Part shown: positions 61,618-64,000 of the stretch, piece after piece | How positions within the stretch are numbered: position 1 is the stretch's first letter | Layout of the letters: every line of letters starts with the position of its first letter | DNA from: HGW-17 sp964516435 | GTDB lineage: Bacteria; Myxococcota_A; Polyangia; HGW-17 | Assembly: GCA_964516435.1 (NCBI GenBank) | Contig: CAZEZP010000092.1 | Coordinates: forward strand, 1-64,000 | Direction: 5' to 3' | Length of the DNA stretch: 64,000 bases | The notes under the pieces: model-generated | What the model saw: only the letters and a program-made list of their open reading frames with translations | Databases searched by the model: none | What the model was told of the DNA's origin: nothing | Made by a program: the position numbers and the translations under genes

Positions 61618-62807
61618 TTATGTCGTTCGTCGTGAGCCGACGCCTCGAAATGCCGGATCCCTGGCGCATCGAGCGCTTCCGGCGAGCCCCCGAGATGGGC
61701 CCGCGCATCCTGTTCTTTTCCGGCGGCACCGCCATCAAGGGCGTCGCCCGCACGCTGACATCGTATACCCACAATTCCATCCATCTCATCACGCCGTTCG
61801 ATTCCGGCGGTTCCTCCGCGGCCATCCGACGGGCCTTCCACATGCTCTCGGTGGGAGATCTGCGCAATCGCATCATGGCGCTGGCGGATCTGAGCATCAC
61901 CGGCAATCCGGACGTCTACGACCTGTTCGCATACCGGTTTCCCCTGGATGCAGACAACGCGAAACTGCGCCATCAACTGTGGAACATGGCAGCCGGCCGG
62001 CATGCCCTGGTGGCCCGTATTCCCAATCCCATGCGCCGTATCGTGCGCAACCACCTGCACTATTTCCTGGAGCGCATGCCGGACGATTTCGACCTGCGCG
62101 GCGCCTCCATCGGGAACCTCGTGCTCACGGGGGGCTATCTGAACAACCGGCACCACATCGAGCCGGTGCTCTTCATGTTTTCCAAATTGATCAACGCCCG
62201 GGGCGTGGTGCGTCCCACCACGGGCAAGAACTACCACCTGGCGGCCCGCCTGCGGGACGGAACGCTCGTCATGGGGCAGCACCGCATCACGGACAAGAGT
62301 CATCCCATCCCATCCCCCATCGAGGAAATATTTCTCACGGCCAGCCTGGATTCCACCACGCCCCTGACGCTGGCCGTGAGCAGCAAGATCCGGGAACTGA
62401 TCGCTTCCGCGGAACTCGTCTGCTATCCCATGGGCAGTTTCTACACATCGATTCTGGCCAACCTGCTGCTCGACGGCGTGGGCTCGTCCATCGCCCGCAA
62501 CGAGTGCCCCAAGGTGTTCCTGCCCAATCCGGTGCCGGATTCGGAGATGCAGGGGATGGGACTCTTCGACATGGTGATGCGCATCGTGGACACGGCGCGC
62601 CGGCGCTCCGGCATCGACGTGGAGCCTTCGCGCATCGTGCGCTACGTGGTGGCCGACCTGCGCCGCGGCAGTTATCCCAGGCCGCTGCATCTCAAGCGCC
62701 TGCAGGCCGCCGGCATCGACGTCATCGATACGGATCTGATCACGGATGCCTCGGCCCCCCTCTACGATGACCAGAAAGTCGTCGAAGCCCTGCTTTCCCT
62801 GTGCTGA
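61614..62807 (+). CDS. CofD/YvcK-like protein of the GAK system
   Basis: This is a 397-residue protein. FFSGGTAIKGVARTL and LITPFDSGGSSAAIRRAFHM are the hallmark UDP-sugar/phosphate-binding loops of CofD/YvcK proteins, followed by GDLRNRIMALADLS. YvcK relatives bind UDP-sugars and control central carbon flux; CofD is a phospholactate transferase in F420 synthesis. No F420 genes are here. The start is GTG at 61614 (overlapping the kinase stop) or ATG at 61620. It ends the GAK block. Confidence 0.82.
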   Translation: MIMSFVVSRRLEMPDPWRIERFRRAPEMGPRILFFSGGTAIKGVARTLTSYTHNSIHLITPFDSGGSSAAIRRAFHMLSVGDLRNRIMALADLSITGNPDVYDLFAYRFPLDADNAKLRHQLWNMAAGRHALVARIPNPMRRIVRNHLHYFLERMPDDFDLRGASIGNLVLTGGYLNNRHHIEPVLFMFSKLINARGVVRPTTGKNYHLAARLRDGTLVMGQHRITDKSHPIPSPIEEIFLTASLDSTTPLTLAVSSKIRELIASAELVCYPMGSFYTSILANLLLDGVGSSIARNECPKVFLPNPVPDSEMQGMGLFDMVMRIVDTARRRSGIDVEPSRIVRYVVADLRRGSYPRPLHLKRLQAAGIDVIDTDLITDASAPLYDDQKVVEALLSLC

Positions 62808-62848
62808 TTCCTGAAAACCGGAGATGAAACCGGAAGTTCTGCAGTCTC

Positions 62849-64000
62849 TCAGCGGGAGAAACTCAGCGTATCGATGGTGCCGGCCACGTTGCCCGTGGAG
62901 GGCTGGATTTCCACGGAGCGCATCTCGATGGAGAGGCCGCGCAGGCGCACCGCCACGTAGTGTACGGCCGACTTCGTCACGGCCACCGTGCCGCCGGTCT
63001 TGACGTCGTAGAGGCTGGCGCCCGCGCCGGCGGTGACGACGTAGTGGCGCCCGCTGAGGTCGTCTACCACGGTGTCGTTGCGCAGGGGCTTGTGCCGCTG
63101 GTAGAAGTGGTCGTGCCCGTTGAAGACCATGGTCACGTTGTGGGCGTCGAATACCGGGCGCCAGGCTTCGGCCAGATCCGTGTTGGTCCAGCCGCCGTGC
63201 GTGAAGTCCGTGGTTTCGCTGTAGATGGGGCGGTGATGCACCACGAACTTCCAGGGCTTCTGGGCATGCGCGGAAAACAGGGTGTTCATGAAGTTCACCT
63301 GGTCCTGCTTGGCGCTGGCCGCGGCCGTCATGGCACCGCTGCAGGCGACGCCGTAGGTTCCCGCCTTTCCGGCGCCGCTCCAGCAGTCGTCGAGGTTGGC
63401 GAATACCGCATGACCCACGGAAAAGCCGTACCAGCGCTCATCACCGGGCAGGGAAAACTGGGCGTAATAGTTGAGTGAACTGCGTTCGTGATTGCCGGGC
63501 ACGGGCAGGATGGGGACATACGGCATGACGTTGGCGCAGGCGTTGAAGACGTCATCCCACTGGCGCTGGCTGGTACCGTCTTCCACGAAATCGCCGCCGA
63601 AGGAGACGAACAGGGGATTCTCGTTTTCGAACGCCTTGGCCAGTGTGCGTCCCAGCGTGTCCGGGGCGCCGCGGCTGTCGCCCAGTACCACGAACGTGAA
63701 ATCGAAGCGGTCCGGCGTCTGGCGCGGGTCGGGGGCCGTGCGGAAGTGGTAGGTGGAACTGAAGACCTCGCGCCCGTCGGCACCGATGCCGCCCACCTGG
63801 TAGTAGTATCTCGTATCCGGATCCAGACCGCAGATTTCGGCTTCGTGCACGGTTTTCCATGCGCTGTTGTAGGGAAGCGTCCGGGCGGAGCCGACCATCG
63901 CTCCGGAATTCTGTCCGCTGATCTCGATGTAGTTGGACATGTCCGCATTGCGGCTGACCCGCAGCACGGTGGAGCGGGTCATGGTTTCGGCGGAGGAATC
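62849..64000 (-). CDS. Purple-acid-phosphatase-like metallophosphoesterase (5' end outside window)
   Basis: These are the C-terminal 383 residues of a longer protein; the frame stays open to the window edge (DSSAET precedes MTRSTVLRV). An N-terminal fibronectin-III-like domain (YYYQVGGIGADGREVFSS) is followed by the metallophosphoesterase blocks VVLGDSRG, FGGDFVEDG, VPGNHERSS, VVHHRPIYS and FNGHDHFYQR. Purple-acid-type enzymes are usually secreted and release phosphate from organic esters. It is convergent with the CofD-like gene, 41 bp apart. The true start, and any signal peptide, are outside the window. Confidence 0.88.
   Translation of the reverse strand, partial: DSSAETMTRSTVLRVSRNADMSNYIEISGQNSGAMVGSARTLPYNSAWKTVHEAEICGLDPDTRYYYQVGGIGADGREVFSSTYHFRTAPDPRQTPDRFDFTFVVLGDSRGAPDTLGRTLAKAFENENPLFVSFGGDFVEDGTSQRQWDDVFNACANVMPYVPILPVPGNHERSSLNYYAQFSLPGDERWYGFSVGHAVFANLDDCWSGAGKAGTYGVACSGAMTAAASAKQDQVNFMNTLFSAHAQKPWKFVVHHRPIYSETTDFTHGGWTNTDLAEAWRPVFDAHNVTMVFNGHDHFYQRHKPLRNDTVVDDLSGRHYVVTAGAGASLYDVKTGGTVAVTKSAVHYVAVRLRGLSIEMRSVEIQPSTGNVAGTIDTLSFSR

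Overview
The window is GC-rich, densely coding Gram-negative chromosome with short AT-rich intergenic stretches. Outer-membrane proteins (an OprB-like porin, an Omp85/BamA-like protein, a TolC-type channel) and a full RND efflux pump mark a diderm. Many lipoproteins carry Cys-rich 'CGNGxxExGExCD' repeats, FG-GAP/VCBS repeats or Ig-like repeats. There are also PilZ and PilT proteins, DnaJ-TPR and zinc-ribbon/TM hypotheticals, and a GAK-type (ATP-grasp/HprK-like kinase) cluster. Together these point to a deltaproteobacterial-type lineage (Myxococcota or Desulfobacterota in the broad sense). The exact taxon cannot be fixed from the sequence alone. No rRNA, CRISPR array, insertion sequence, phage or integrase was seen.

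Layout. 1-4.9 kb (minus strand): a decaying Cys-rich repeat lipoprotein, a class A penicillin-binding protein and an OprB-like porin whose promoter contains a DtxR-box-like palindrome. 4.9-9.3 kb (plus): a HIT / orphan OppD-type ATPase / nitroreductase operon, an OFA-family MFS transporter and D-Ala-D-Ala ligase. 9.3-12.4 kb (minus): a small lipoprotein, a zinc-ribbon protein with a kinase-remnant tail, a PilZ protein and two unknown exported proteins. 12.7-21.8 kb (plus): a Cys-rich/FG-GAP lipoprotein, an M23 lipoprotein, then rimP-nusA-ylxR-infB preceded by a leader hairpin, a TsaC/YciO protein and a GNAT enzyme. 22-25 kb: pilT, a DUF192 protein and a DnaJ-TPR protein. 25-31.6 kb (minus): a GbsR/MarR-type regulator with a complete RND pump (adaptor, pump, outer-membrane channel), with a perfect 12-bp inverted repeat just after its promoter. 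31.9-34.3 kb: a TrpB-like fold-type-II PLP enzyme and a DHH-type phosphoesterase whose motifs are in an unusual order. 34.5-38.1 kb: a PEGA-like protein, a calcineurin-type phosphoesterase, a zinc-ribbon/TM protein and an alpha/beta hydrolase. 38.1-42.7 kb (minus): large surface lipoproteins, one with a frameshift between its signal peptide and its mature part. 42.8-46.3 kb: an Omp85-like protein, a DUF4390 protein and an NtrY-like kinase. 46.4-52.3 kb (minus): a TVP38-like protein, cysS, a RelA/SpoT homologue with a degenerate synthetase domain, and two exported proteins. Then tRNA-His and a PAS-rich hybrid kinase.

The most distinctive region is 55.9-62.8 kb. Two amphi-Trp proteins, a PHP-like metal hydrolase, a PhoU/aminoglycoside-phosphotransferase-like fusion, an ATP-grasp enzyme, an HprK-related kinase and a CofD/YvcK-like protein form an almost gap-free block that I recognise as a GAK-type system of unknown biochemical function. 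The PhoU-kinase fusion and the PHP-like gene look like notable additions. The window ends inside a purple-acid-phosphatase-like gene.

Recurring promoters have the form CTTGnnn-N16/17-TAnnnT. Many operons use ATGA or GTGA stop/start overlaps.
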